Made by a program: the position numbers and the translations under genes
Shown here: positions 9,812 through 19,739 of the stretch, one piece after another
How the letters are laid out: every line of letters begins with the position of its first letter
Numbering within the stretch: the stretch's first letter is position 1
The notes under the pieces: model-generated
Databases searched by the model: none
Seen by the model: the letters and a program-made list of their open reading frames with translations, nothing else
Told to the model about the DNA's origin: nothing
DNA from: Pararge aegeria
Taxonomy: Eukaryota > Arthropoda > Insecta > Lepidoptera > Nymphalidae
Reading direction: 5' to 3'
DNA: 64,000 nucleotides
NCBI RefSeq assembly: GCF_905163445.1
Contig: NC_053200.1
Span: 2,976,001-3,040,000, forward strand

Positions 9812-9885
9812 GGGTCTCTCCTCCCAGAATGAGAAGGGTTTAGGCCGCGGTCCACCACGCTAATTAAGTGCGTATTGGTAGCCTT
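9812..9885 (-). repeat. SINE2 3' fragment
   Basis: CTCCTCCCAGAATGAGAAGG and AGGCCGCGGTCCACCACGCT are the inverted SINE2 3' end. Confidence 0.6.
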
Positions 9886-9889
9886 TGAG

Positions 9890-10335
9890 AATAAATTCAA
9901 ATTAAATTTTAAAATTTCTTTGTTCATGTAGGCCTATCACAGGCAGTTATGAAGCGTCCATACATATAATATGTTTAAAGGGGACGGTGATAAATTCGTT
10001 CGCCAACTTAAACCTAAAGCTACGAGGGTTCCAAACGCGCCCTGGTCTAAGAAGAGCCCACAACAAACTTAGCCGGGCAATTTTTGTTTTTGTTATCACC
10101 ATCTCACAATAAATTTATATTAAGCTATGAAGTTAGAACAATTGACACCCAAGCTTTTTAATCGTTTAAGTAATCCACACGTTATAATATGATTTTTCTG
10201 TAAGCTTACGTTTTATATAAACTTTAAAATTATTGAGATACATCTCAAATATTTATAATAATATACAATTGCCCTTGAATGAATTAGCAATTTTATGTAG
10301 CCTAGTAAACTAAACAACGAGTTTATTTTTGCTTC
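9890..10335 (-). mobile_element. LINE-B 3' end with coding relic
   Basis: On the minus strand a decayed C-terminal frame (NNFKVYIKRKLTEKSYYNV) precedes the LINE-B tail with GATGGTGATAACAAAAAC, GGCTAAGTTTGTTGTGGGC, CGTAGCTTTAGGTTTAAG and terminal TTTGAATTTATT. The peptide aligns with the relic at 56892-57155 (LNKFKVYIKRKPTEKSYYNI). It is 5'-truncated and frame-broken. Confidence 0.65.
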
Positions 10336-10419
10336 ATGCTTCGAACGTTATGAAGAAATCAGGCAAATATAGGTTTCTCCACGATGTTTTCCTACAACGT
10401 GAATGCAAGTGGTACTTTA

Positions 10420-10807
10420 CTTTCTTAAATTAAGAAAGCATATAAATCAAAAATCGCATACTTAGAGCTACATGCCGTGAATCGAACTCGGTCTTCCTAT
10501 CAGGGCGATGGTGATTAGTGTAGTGTTTAAAGTTTGAAGAATTTTTAACTGGACCGTACAAAATTAACTGGTTTTCGCGGATAATTGCTTGGGAATGTAT
10601 TCGTTGGCGAAAAAACTACCACATTTAGGTTCAAAGGGTTGATAATCTTCCTTGAGCAACAACAATATATCATTCCGGTTATATAACCAAATTAGCAAGA
10701 TAAAAAACTATAAATAATAAATATACAAATCACAATACATCGCAATGTAGCCCAAGGTATGTACAAAGATAACTGAAGAATAGTTTTTATGAATAATATG
10801 CATTAAT
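10420..10807. other. Spacer, nothing recognised
   Basis: No element beyond a possible minus-strand tRNA-like head remnant near 10470 (TGAATCGAACTCGG). Confidence 0.35.
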
Positions 10808-10945
10808 ACTTATAATATCCAGACACTGAAAAACGTTTATGTTTATGAAACACGCATTTTCTAGTTGTGAGAATGGAACCCAGTTGTGGATTCAGAAACC
10901 AGGGTCACTGCCTGCTGCGCCGGCCAGGCATCGGCCGTCAAATCA
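10808..10945 (-). repeat. SINE1 head fragment
   Basis: Inverted, it reads GACGGCCGATGCCTGGCCGG, a decayed box A, then TTCTGAATCCACAACTGG and CACTGAAAAAC-type body. The right (3') part is lost. Confidence 0.65.
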
Positions 10946-10959
10946 AAAAAGTTATTTCT

Positions 10960-11150
10960 CTAACGACAAAGTTATTTTGAAAAACGCGGCGTCCCGCCCG
11001 CCTCTTCATTACGATTCGAGCTTTCTACAACATTCCGGGCGGACCAGTCCCGCGACCCGTCTGCCGACCAGTCCGTCAACCAGTCCACCGTCCATTTTGG
11101 AGTGAGAGTGAAACAACGGAGCGACTATTACACTTTGGCGGTAACAACTA
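10960..11150. other. GC-rich island, possible promoter or exon
   Basis: This is one of the few GC-rich stretches outside the repeats. It holds three ACCAGTCC motifs in about 50 bp (GCGGACCAGTCCCGCGACCC, GCCGACCAGTCC, CAACCAGTCC) and a possible donor, GGCG|GTAACA, at about 11139. The frame ending TSPSTSPPSILE shows no known domain. It could be a host first exon or unknown repeat sequence. Confidence 0.2.
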
Positions 11151-11439
11151 AAGCTACAAAAGTATAACCAACTAAATGTAATAGTTTATTTTTAAACCAA
11201 TCATCTTCGACCAACTAATATGGGGGCTTCTGGAAGAAATTTCGTTTGATATAAGTTGTCCTTGTGCACGTATTATAATACATACTGATTTTGATCATTG
11301 GCACTTAATAATAAAATAAATATATAAGTGTACCGAAAATGCACCCGTATTTATATCGAAATACCCACTAACATAACTACTTTTGTATTTACGGCTGTTT
11401 GTTTTCGAATTAAAGAAAAAAAAAATTCGCTACATTTTT

Positions 11440-11735
11440 TAGGTCCTGCCTGGCGCAACGGCGAGCATCGTGAATTTAAATAGGAGTTCCTGGGTTCGAT
11501 TCCCGACAGGGGCTATTTGGGAATTACTAATTTCTGAATTTTCTCTGGTCTGGTCTGGTGGGAGGCTTTGGCCGTGGCTAGTTACCACCATACTGACAAA
11601 GACGTGCGATTTAGTGTTCCGGTGCGATGTCGAGTAGAAACCGATTAGGGATATGACTACCATTTTAGACTGCATTATCACTTACCACCTCCTGAGATTG
11701 CAGTCAAGGGCTAACTTGTAGTGGGATAAAAAAAA
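11440..11735 (+). repeat. SINE3, best copy
   Basis: Head CCTGGCGCAACGGCGAGC and box B GGGTTCGATTCCC, then TTCTCTGGTCTGGTCTGG, GTAGTTACCACCAT, TTAGTGTTCCGGTGCGATG, ATTATCACTTACCACC and CAAGGGCTAACTTGTAGTGG, with a terminal A-run. It is tRNA-derived, non-coding and nearly complete. Confidence 0.8.
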
Positions 11736-11744
11736 ACAAAAAAT

Positions 11745-12184
11745 ATAGAACGGCATTATATCTTTATCCATACATCAACAGAGGCAGCTACTAGGGACTC
11801 CCTTTGGATAGTCGAGAAGTGAACGGCTTTTTTAAGTATCAGCATTTTAACAGGTTAATGCCCAAAAGTCGAGAACCTCTTAAAACCACTATTATATAAT
11901 GATAATTAAAAACGCGTTTTTATGTAATCACATCGAATCAGATATAACGATATTATCGAATTAAACACATCAAGGTATGAGAAAATTCGACATGGTTAAC
12001 ACTGTTCAAAGTTTATATCACCTATCATAGCGGATCGTATCTCGATTTTTTGATGTTGCATAATGATTATCTTTTACCGTGGATAGATCGTGCCTTACTT
12101 GTCAAAGATGAAAGCGTTTTAGGTCCGGTGTTTTAACACGGTTGTACTAGTTTACGAGCATCTACTGCGATCCAGTGGCGTATA
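11745..12184. other. Spacer, nothing recognised
   Basis: AT-rich, with no supportable feature. Confidence 0.4.
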
Positions 12185-12610
12185 TTACGAAAATTAAGCT
12201 TAATTTGCTATAATTCGCGAAAAGCAGGAGAATCTGTATGGTGTAATTTATAATTTCTTCAATGAATGAATACACTTTTATCGTACATCACAGAGAAAAT
12301 TTACAGAGACACAAATACAACAGCACAATAAGGTAGAACGTGCAATTTCAAACTGAAAATCTTTATACTCCACACCAAACAGATCAAGGTTTTACTATGA
12401 AAAATTGTTGATCTCTTAACAATTATTCATTGTAAAGTCAATATCTCCTGAAGATGCTCCGGTTTCGGAGCGAAACGTGCGTAGAGTAGAGGTACATTGC
12501 CGAATATCTTTCTGGTGTGTAGTATAAAGATTGAAGAAATTAATTAACCCATACATCATCCTACTTTACGCAGAGTATCGCAAAATGAGCTTAATTTTCA
12601 TAATATATCA
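12185..12610. mobile_element. FB foldback element, complete copy split by a LINE tail
   Basis: The left arm begins ATTACGAAAATTAAGC and the right arm ends GAGCTTAATTTTCATAAT, giving terminal inverted repeats of roughly 80-100 bp. The core GGTTTCGGAGCGAAACGTGC lies at about 12462. Within the left arm, 12264-12360 is foreign (see next entry); removing it restores the arm as seen in copy 1. Confidence 0.7.
12264..12360 (-). mobile_element. LINE-C-type tail inserted in FB
   Basis: The left edge reads GAATGAATACACTTTTATCG, the inverted end of the GTGTACAATAAAAGTGTATTC motif with its (ATTC)n terminus. The insertion interrupts the FB left arm between TTTCTTCAAT and CTTTATACTC, which are contiguous in other copies (for example 48747-48765). 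Confidence 0.65.
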
Positions 12611-12699
12611 TGGAATTCCGCAAAGTAACGCGTGCTTCTATCTAATATCCAGTGACTTAAATCAAGATTTGGCGCCTTGTGCCGGTAAGATTGACCGCC

Positions 12700-12978
12700 C
12701 CATTATCATCATCATATCAACCCATTACTTGCCCACTACAGGCCACGGTTCTCCTCCCACAATGAGAAGGCATTCTCAAACGCGTGCGGATTTGTCCAAA
12801 TCCATACGCTTTTGAGAATATTATGGAGAACTATCTGTCATGCAAGTTTCCTGTTGTCCTTCACCTTTGTTATCCTTCACTGTTAAAGCAAATGCTATTT
12901 TAATTGCTAAAACGCACATAACCTAGAAAAGTTAGAAACGTTCTGAGATTTGAACTCGGTCCCTCGTAAGTGTTAACC
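12700..12978 (-). repeat. SINE2 copy
   Basis: It reads inward from ATCATATCAACCCATTACTT, CTCCTCCCACAATGAGAAGG, CACCTTTGTTATCC and GCACATAACCTAGAAAAG to a diverged head. There is an inner duplication around 12770-12825 (CAAACGCGTGCGGATT then CAAATCCATACGC). The head runs directly into the palindrome at 12979. Confidence 0.7.
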
Positions 12979-13024
12979 ACTTGTCTATCATCACTGCGAT
13001 AAATCGCAGTGATGATAGACAAGT
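12979..13024. repeat. Perfect 22-bp inverted repeat, 2-nt loop
   Basis: 12979-13000 is the exact complement of 13003-13024. It duplicates the SINE2 head (TGATGATAGACAAGT) in reverse. Confidence 0.95.
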
Positions 13025-13149
13025 AAACCCTATAAGTTAATCGACAAAAGAAAAACAAAAAAAATCATAAATAAAATCCAGTTTGTTGATTTGAATTATG
13101 TTAAAGAAGGAAGAAACTAAAAAGAGATAAACAAAGAGACAGACACAAG

Positions 13150-13350
13150 ATCACGCTTGCTCTACGGATACGTTGGACACGCTGCCGCGCCTCGCAGCCT
13201 GTCGCCCCGAGACATGGCCTTTTGGCCCTAGGGTAAATACTGTTTCGCCATACTGTGATCGCCAACCCATCTGGCCAGCGCGGGTGGTGATTATAGGCAT
13301 ACCCTCTCGTTGGCAGAGGCTTTTAGTGCAATCTAAGCAACATCCATTCA
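13150..13350. repeat. Unassigned retroelement-like fragment
   Basis: Balanced base composition and motifs such as ATCTGGCCAGCGCGGGTGG and CTCTCGTTGGCAGAGG resemble LINE untranslated regions, but no second copy is in the window. The open frames on both strands look like shadows. Confidence 0.35.
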
Positions 13351-13480
13351 TAATATCTGTCTGCGGATTGGCACAGTGGGCAGTGACCCTGCTTTCTGAC
13401 AGGAAAATGGTTGTGTGATGAACATAAATGTTTTTTAGTGTTTGGGTGTTTATTTATATATTATAAGTATTCATATATAT

Positions 13481-13735
13481 TATCCTTCACCTTGTGGTTG
13501 ATATTCCATCAACACGCACGAAACGTTTTTTATCCACGTTTCTGATACGTGCCTCTAAGATGTGGAACGCCCTCCCGGCAACTGTGTTTCCTGCCACGTA
13601 TAATTTGAGTACCTTCAAGGCTAGAGTGAATAGGCTTTTTCTAGGCAAGCGTGCTCCAACCTAAACCTCATCATAGCTTTCTAATGGGCATGATTGTCGT
13701 CAAGCGCTGGCCTTTAGTTAATAAAAAAAAAAATT
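13481..13735 (+). mobile_element. LINE-D 3' end inserted in SINE1
   Basis: A 57-codon coding remnant (13491-13664), a 70-bp 3' region and a terminal A-run (13725-13735). Short flanking ATTAT sequences on both sides are consistent with a small target duplication. Confidence 0.7.
13491..13664 (+). pseudogene. LINE-D ORF2 C-terminus
   Basis: The frame contains STFLIRASKMWNALPATVFP and FKARVNRLFLGKRAPT followed by a stop. WNxLPxxVFPxxYN followed by FKxRVxRxFLGKR is the ordinary C-terminal end of jockey-like LINE ORF2 proteins, downstream of the reverse transcriptase. The fragment is intact over its length but lacks the catalytic domains. A related pair is at 33238-33620. Confidence 0.7.
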
Positions 13736-13904
13736 ATTCATCAAAATATGTAGCAGTTATCTTTGTATAATTCAAGCTACGCTTACTTTGGGGTTAGATG
13801 CCAATGTGTGTATTGTCAAAGAAATTCAAAATATCGTTTTGGAACTTAGTAAAAGTGATCACAAAATATAATAGTTCCATGTAGCTGATATTGTGATTTT
13901 TTTT

Positions 13905-14095
13905 AGAGGTATGGCAGTTATACTAAAGGCACACCCCTAAACGTTTTCTACGTGACATCGTACCGGAACGCTTACCGGCACGTCCTTGTTGGTAGAGTTA
14001 TAACGAAGCCACAGTCAAAGCTTCAAGACCAGATCCAGATCAGAGAAAACTCAGAAATTATAAATTCCTAAATTGCCGGGGGTCGAAACCGGGAA
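13905..14095 (-). repeat. SINE3 copy, partial
   Basis: Inverted it includes TTATAATTTCTGAGTTTTC, GGTCTTGAAGCTTTGACTG, GACAAGGACGTGCCGG and CGTTCCGGTACGATGTCACG. The 5' head ends in a decayed box B, CCGGTTTCGACCCCCGG. Confidence 0.65.
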
Positions 14096-14109
14096 GATAA
14101 AAAAAACGG

Positions 14110-14590
14110 TTATATTAGGAACTCCTACCACTAAAAATTTTATAGATTCACATAATCTAATATTAGGAGTATTTATAAATTAATGAAACTTAACATATTC
14201 ATTTTGCAGCGGTTTCTAAAACAAGTTCTAACAAACTAAGTTAATCTATCGATACAAAATTCTCATTAATTAAGATAGAGGACCGATTCGCTAATTAGAG
14301 TTAATGGACCGTTTATATAATTTATGTATTTCCTCTTCATTTCTTATGTCATTACTAATTAATATGCTAGTTTGTTGTCCTGTAGATATTCGAAACGTTA
14401 GTTTTTATAACGACCTTAATTAAAATTAATAGCTACCTAGGCCGTTTACCATAACTTTCTATTTAGATGATGACGTAAATGATTATAGGTTTTTTTTTAA
14501 ATATTTTATATCGATCGCGTTTGCATATCTCATCTGCAATTTCTGAAGCATTTTTGGAAATAATTATTTTCCTTTCCAAGCGTTCTATTG
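14110..14590. other. AT-rich spacer, nothing recognised
   Basis: No supportable feature. Confidence 0.4.
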
Positions 14591-14594
14591 TTAT

Positions 14595-14985
14595 GGAACC
14601 CTTGGCTTATATATAGATCTCTTAATCACTTGACGTAGGGAAGTATTAAAAAAAGTGGTAGCCAGATACAGTTTCCCAGAGATTACAGACACGGCGGGCA
14701 AGCGCCATAGAGATTTTCCAAAGACTCGGAAGATATCATAGTGATCAAGAGTGTGCACTCTCTGTCCCTCAGTCCATAGTCCGAAGGAACGGCAGCTCCG
14801 CACCGACCGGAAAGAGTTCATATTCAGGACAGACTAATGAACGTGCTCTCAGAGGCACGCGAGTGGCTGGTCCTAAGAATTTATTGATAGAAAAACTCAA
14901 TACTATAAGTTGACCCGACCCGGATATCGAGCCCACGATCTCGTGATCTGCAGTCGAACATGCTCACCCGTAGTCCAACGAGTCA
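14595..14985 (-). repeat. SINE4 or tailed tRNA-like element
   Basis: The minus-strand head at about 14920-14985 reads GACTCGTTGGACTACGGGTG, then ATCACGAGATCGTGGGCTCG (box B-like). It is followed by CCGGGTCGGGTCAACTTAT. Sequence shared with 50205-50285 (GCTCTCAGAGGCACG against CCTCAGAGAGCACG) and a further 200 bp of balanced composition complete it. Confidence 0.5.
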
Positions 14986-14986
14986 G

Positions 14987-15253
14987 TTAAGATCCATGAC
15001 CCAAATATAGGATTAATAAATGCCAAATGATAATGAAACATAGCGCCAGATAAGCTTTCAAAATTTGTTTCTCTACATTAAATTTAGATTTAACTAAGAT
15101 AGGCTTAAACCCCATGTGGCTCACGCTGTGAGTGCCTTTATACAAATTATGTAAGTTATTAAGGTGCATATCGTACATATCGGTTTGTGTGTTGATGTAA
15201 AGGTTGAAGATTATTGGCGAGCTTAATCTACCTTGCGACACCTTGCGGATCAA
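14987..15253 (-). pseudogene. Reverse-transcriptase relic (LINE)
   Basis: The 88-codon frame opens with RKVSQGRLSSPIIFNLYINT. This resembles the conserved RT region (G)VRQG..SP.LFNLYIN, where the Q-G and S-P-x-x-F-N positions are retained. The YxDD region expected about 40-60 residues later is not seen; the rest has decayed. A non-LTR origin is inferred from the NLYI sequence. Not functional. Confidence 0.45.
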
Positions 15254-15259
15254 TATGAG

Positions 15260-16637
15260 AATGATCAGGCAACTTTTGTGTTTCCTCTCTCAGGGATTTA
15301 GTGCATTGACCCACGAACACTGCTTTAAAGCTCCAATTTGGGTTGTCAGGCTTTTTTTACAGTAATATGTGACGAGCAAAGCAAATAGACCACCTAAAGG
15401 TAAGTTCGACTATCACTTATTTATTATTATAATTAATTAGAACAGCTAGAAGCCAGTTACACTAATAAAATAAAAAAGGAACGGCCTAAAACCTCATTCT
15501 GATACTCAAGCATAAATTATACGACTGAAAAGGCTGCATGTTCAATTATCTTCATATACTCAGAGGAATTCTTCCGGACGGTGGATGATGTTGACATAAA
15601 TAAATACCTACTTTATCACGCACATAGAAACTCCTAAATTGGTAGTCGGTTAAAAAGTTCAAATACTGATTCGTCATTGAATACGGATGTCGTTTCACGC
15701 ATTTTTCCTCGTTAAAAGACAATTGTACACGCGTTTACATAGACGCAACCATTATGCAATACAACCTTCGCATGGGCCAAAGAAAATTAACAACGAATCT
15801 TACACCGAAAGTGAACCGGTGTTTGCGATGCCGGTTATGAGGCTGTTAAAAAAAGTAAAAGTTCCCTCAACCGATGACACTTATTAGTGCGTGTTAAGGT
15901 CGCGATTCGTGCTTATTTTTTGAACTAATTTGCAATTATGTGTGATGCGATATGAATGGACTTTCACGGAGGGTGGGACTGTGACGTTTTAAGAGTGATC
16001 GAGTGTTTTGTGAGTTCATGTTTAATTTTTTACACACTATACTTACATGATGTGAATAATTATTCACCAAATGGGTACTTACTTTATATTTAGCTAAACT
16101 CATGCGATATATACGTTTAAAATAAATGTAAAACTAAAGTTTATTCTATTATCTTCTTTTCCTTCTCGTGTGAAGGTTATTTTCTTTTGGTGTAGGTATT
16201 TGGAATGTGAACGATTCATTAATTTGTTTTAATACCTTTCCATTGGTTTAGAATTTCAACGAAGTTGTCATATTCTTTTATTTCGGTGGCCTTTCCTATT
16301 TTAACTTACCTACTTCAAATAAACACAACAGTTAAAATGAAATATTGTTCGTGCTAATAATTAAAATCAAATAAATCATTGATTACACTTTATTAAATTA
16401 GATACCGAAATAAAAAATATAACAACTTTACAAACTTTTGTAACTTAAGAAAACCAAAATATCTCTTAGGATTTAATCATCTTATTCTTTAAAATGGTCC
16501 ATGTTTTTTTTGCAAATACTCGATTTATCGAATGATTTTGCGGTGTATCGTATTTAGTAAAGTTTATTTATAGTTTACTAACAGTTTTTTTTTAAATTTT
16601 CCGATGTTAATCTTTAATTTAACAACGATAAAAAAAC
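15260..16637. other. Long unique-looking stretch with an unrecognised 66-codon frame
   Basis: No repeats of the window are recognised here. The frame at 15687-15887 (plus) ends ...FAMPVMRLLKKVKVPSTDDTY and has mixed composition. It has no known domain and no splice context I would defend. Confidence 0.25.
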
Positions 16638-16750
16638 TCTAATCCAAAACCTTCAGGTGGCATTCTTAATTTAGTAGTGCTATCCTTTTCGTTTACTTTC
16701 CTGTAGATAAGAATAGCACTACTAAATTCAATCTGCTATCTGAAGATTTT
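16638..16750. repeat. PM palindromic MITE
   Basis: CTCTAATCCAAAACCTTCAG and TTTAGTAGTGCTATCCTTTT on the left are mirrored by AAGAATAGCACTACTAAATT and ATCTGAAGATTTT on the right around a short centre (TTACTTTCCTGTAGA). The right terminus is degraded. It is non-coding. Confidence 0.65.
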
Positions 16751-16759
16751 ATTTTTTTA

Positions 16760-17510
16760 TTAAGGGCACTAACATTATACATATTGACCATAATAAACCA
16801 CCGTAATAAACTTGCACAATATTCTACACACTCACTTATATGTACATCGATAACAAGTGACAGCAAAAATAATCTTAAAGATAGGAAGTAATGGGTGTTC
16901 TGTACGTAATATCTATCTTAAGGGAGGGATCAGCGATAGGTAAGCGATAAGCTTTTTTTTACCGGTTAAGAGTTGTGAAATATGTCGATATCGTGATATT
17001 ACGTTGTATTCAGAACATATGCGGGCTATCGGGGCTTGTTTTCCAAGATGCGTCCTAGCGAAAGGTATATGAAAGGTTTTTCGTGTTGGAATTGTACAAT
17101 AACGGGATATCTACTTGGGACATAAAAAAAGATCGATCCGTTCAAGTAAATTACTGCAATTATTTTGGATTAGATTATTATTTTATTCGGAGCTTAGTTA
17201 GTTAGGACGTTATAGTTCAATAAAAAAAATATTGTTGTGTGTCGATAATTAAGTTATAAAACACAAAGTCACAAATAAAATAACAATAGCACCGGTAAAT
17301 CTGTCGTGTAATCCAATCACTGGCCGTTCAAACAATGTCATCAGTGATTACTGCATTGTTTCTTGTTTGCCAGTTGACAGTCTGTTTCCTATTATTGTTG
17401 CGTAATTAGGGTAAGATGATGATGATAAAATTCCAGACGAGCTTATACAATTCGTATCGGAATGTACAGTTTGTCGAGCGAGAGCTTGAACAGTTATATT
17501 TAATAAATAT
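16760..17510. other. AT-rich spacer, nothing recognised
   Basis: No supportable feature. Confidence 0.4.
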
Positions 17511-17514
17511 TGTT

Positions 17515-18105
17515 TTTTGAAGTAAAAACTTTTTTAGGCGCGACTCGGGAGTAGCTCAGTTTTTTTTCTGACGGAAGTAACGCTTACGTCAGACGTCTCT
17601 ATAGTTTCCGCTATTTAAAAATAATAATTTGAATTGGGAAGTATATGTCTTATACTCCACGCTTCTTGATATATACGCCAGCTAGTGGCAAATATCATAA
17701 TCAATTAGGATGATTTATTTTCAATATTTTCAAACGGATCAATTGTGAATAGCAAAGTGAATAAAAATTCAACAGTTTTAAAAAAGATATTTTAAATTGC
17801 AAAGTTTTTTGAAAATCTCTAAATAAATTTTCTGACGATTGCGATATTCTATAACATTCAACGACAAGGTTATATTGACATTTGTTGATCTAACCTTCAA
17901 TTTTCTACTCTCTATTATTCTATTTAACAAATGAAAATGTTTATAAAGTGTGAAAGTGATATTAATGAATTTTAAATGGAATATAAAATGAAATAGTGAA
18001 TAGTAGATGTAATGGCGGAGTCCAAGGAACATTTTACTCTTTCATCAATAAATAATAACAAAAGTTTTACTTCAATCGCGCGTAAAGATTACACGCACAC
18101 ACTTT
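17515..18105 (+). repeat. Repeat Q, copy 1 (~590 bp)
   Basis: It is collinear over its length with 19132-19735. Shared blocks are GAAGTAAAA-CTT-TTTAGGCGCGAC, ATACTCCACGCTTCTT, ACGCCAGCTAGTGGCA, TTTTCAAACGGATCAATTGT, GATCTAACCTTCAATTTTCT and ACATTTTACTCTTTCATCAA. The opening GAAGTAAAACTTCTTTA motif also occurs at 52275. No coding function is evident, and superfamily is unknown. Confidence 0.7.
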
Positions 18106-18179
18106 TTGATTTACTAGCAGAAAACCTTCTTCCTAAAAAAAATAAAAAGGTTAAAAGTGACAACAAGTTGTGGTTCTGA
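18012..18179 (+). other. 55-codon frame spanning the end of Q copy 1
   Basis: It starts MAESKEHFTLSSINNNKSF and is open to TGA. The corresponding frame in copy 2 stops after four codons (ATG GCG GAA TCC TAG), so there is no sign of coding constraint. I list it only because it is the longest frame starting inside Q. Confidence 0.12.
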
Positions 18180-18479
18180 CGTTATCCGTATAAAATACCG
18201 GAAACTTTAAACGTTGTTCATTGGATATCTTAATACCAAAGACCGGAACTGCAGGATTATTTTTATAACTCTTAACCCAGATAAGACGTGGAACCAGTTT
18301 TGACTGAGGCTCTGTTACAGAGCCGTTCGTATCTGACCTCCGCAACCCGTAAGCAAATAAAAAACACAATAGAATTTAGTTTAATTCACCCATTTATAAG
18401 CGATAGCTTGGAACAGTTCCTTTTTGAACAGAAAGTTTTTAGAAAGTTTAACATAGAGGCAATCGCAAATTTCTTTTAG

Positions 18480-18640
18480 GACATTTTACGACCTTCTACC
18501 GGATTTTCCTATATTTTCAAAATTAATATAAAATTTACGGAACCGACAGGATTTGAACCTGGCCCTCTTCGTCAATCGCGGCCTGAGCGCTTTGACCACT
18601 AAGCTACGGCACTCGTACCGTCGGTGTCGAAATGATTATA
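18480..18640 (-). repeat. tRNA-like SINE5 head
   Basis: On the minus strand: CGTAGCTTAGTGGTCAAAGC (box A type) and CAGGTTCAAATCCTGTC (box B type), followed by an AT-rich body with ATCCGGTAGAAGGTCG. The acceptor arms would not pair (GTGCCGT against CGGTTCC), so it is not a working tRNA gene. Confidence 0.55.
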
Positions 18641-18649
18641 TGCATTTTA

Positions 18650-19130
18650 ATATCAGCCCTATAGCAACTGTAGCGCCATCTAGTACGAAGCATTGTAGTT
18701 TTGATCTTTCAAAGGTCCATATTAAAATGAGACCCTTTTAAAACAAGAGAACAGTCGGATTTTCCGATATTTACTTTCTTTTTCTAGTTTCATCCTTTTT
18801 ATGCAAATTCCTGTGCAGTAATGGATTGATGATGAAGACTATGATAATTCATAGTCACAAATAATTAAGAACATCCGGAACCCATCATTCAGCCATTATT
18901 ACATGTATTGTGTCCAAAAATAGTGAAAACGTGTGTGGTAATGTTGCTAGCTCAAGAACTCTTCCCCATTTTATGGTAAAAAAAATAGATTATTATAGGT
19001 TAAATAATTACTGACAACTGGTAAATGGAGTGAAATGACTAACTGCCTGTTCGAGAAACACTACTGGAGTGGAGTGGTTTTTGATGCTTAAATATTAGTC
19101 GTGTACGTATTTTAAGTCATGAAACTTAAA
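18650..19130. other. Spacer between the two Q copies
   Basis: Nothing recognised. Confidence 0.4.
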
Positions 19131-19131
19131 A

Positions 19132-19735
19132 TTATTGAAGTAAAACTTCTTTAGGCGCGACTAGGGAGTAACTCTAATTCTTTTCTGACGAAAGTAACGC
19201 TTACTTCAGACGTTTGTGTAGTTTCCGTTACTTAAAAATAATAGTGTGATTTGTCGTAAGTATATGTCATATACTCCACGCTTCTTAACTTCTACGCCAG
19301 CTAGTGGCATACAGCATAATCAATAAGGATTATTTAATTCCAATATTTTCAAACGGATCAATTGTAAATAGTAAATTGAAAAAAAAAATCAACAGTTTAA
19401 AAAAAAAAATTAAAAATTCTGTAAATATTCTTGTTTATTTATTACTTTTGGAATAAATAAATTTTCTGAAGATTGCGACATTCTATAATATTCAATGACA
19501 GGGTTATATTGACATGTGCTGATCTAACCTTCAATTTTCTGAAATGAAAATATTTATAAAATGTGAAAGTGACATTAAAGAATTTTAAATATAATATAAA
19601 ATGAAATAGTGAATATTAAATGAAATGGCGGAATCCTAGGAACATTTTACTCTTTCATCAATAAATAATAATTGAAGTATGTATTACTTTAATCGCACGT
19701 AAAGGTTACACTCACACACTTTTTTTTTTAAATTT
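19132..19735 (+). repeat. Repeat Q, copy 2
   Basis: Same orientation and block order as copy 1, with an extra AT-rich ~40-bp stretch in the middle (TTCTTGTTTATTTATTAC) and loss of the TCTATTATTCTATTTAAC segment. The start-to-start spacing is about 1617 bp. Confidence 0.7.
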
Positions 19736-19739
19736 TAAT

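Larger units (their letters stand above)
13353..13830 (+). mobile_element. SINE1 split by LINE-D
   Basis: The head (GGATTGGCACAGTGGGCAG) and body run to about 13480. The body resumes at about 13736 (TATTCATCAAAATATG, then TTCAAGCTACGCTTACTTTG) to 13830. Box B is lost, since CTGACAGGAAAATGG jumps straight over it. The gap is filled by the LINE-D insertion. Confidence 0.75.

Noticed and set aside
18012..18179. 55-codon protein encoded by repeat Q
   Set aside because: The second Q copy has a stop at codon five, so coding is not conserved.
18541..18620. Possible tRNA gene (minus strand)
   Set aside because: Box A and B are present but acceptor arms do not pair and an AT-rich body follows. It is a SINE-type head.
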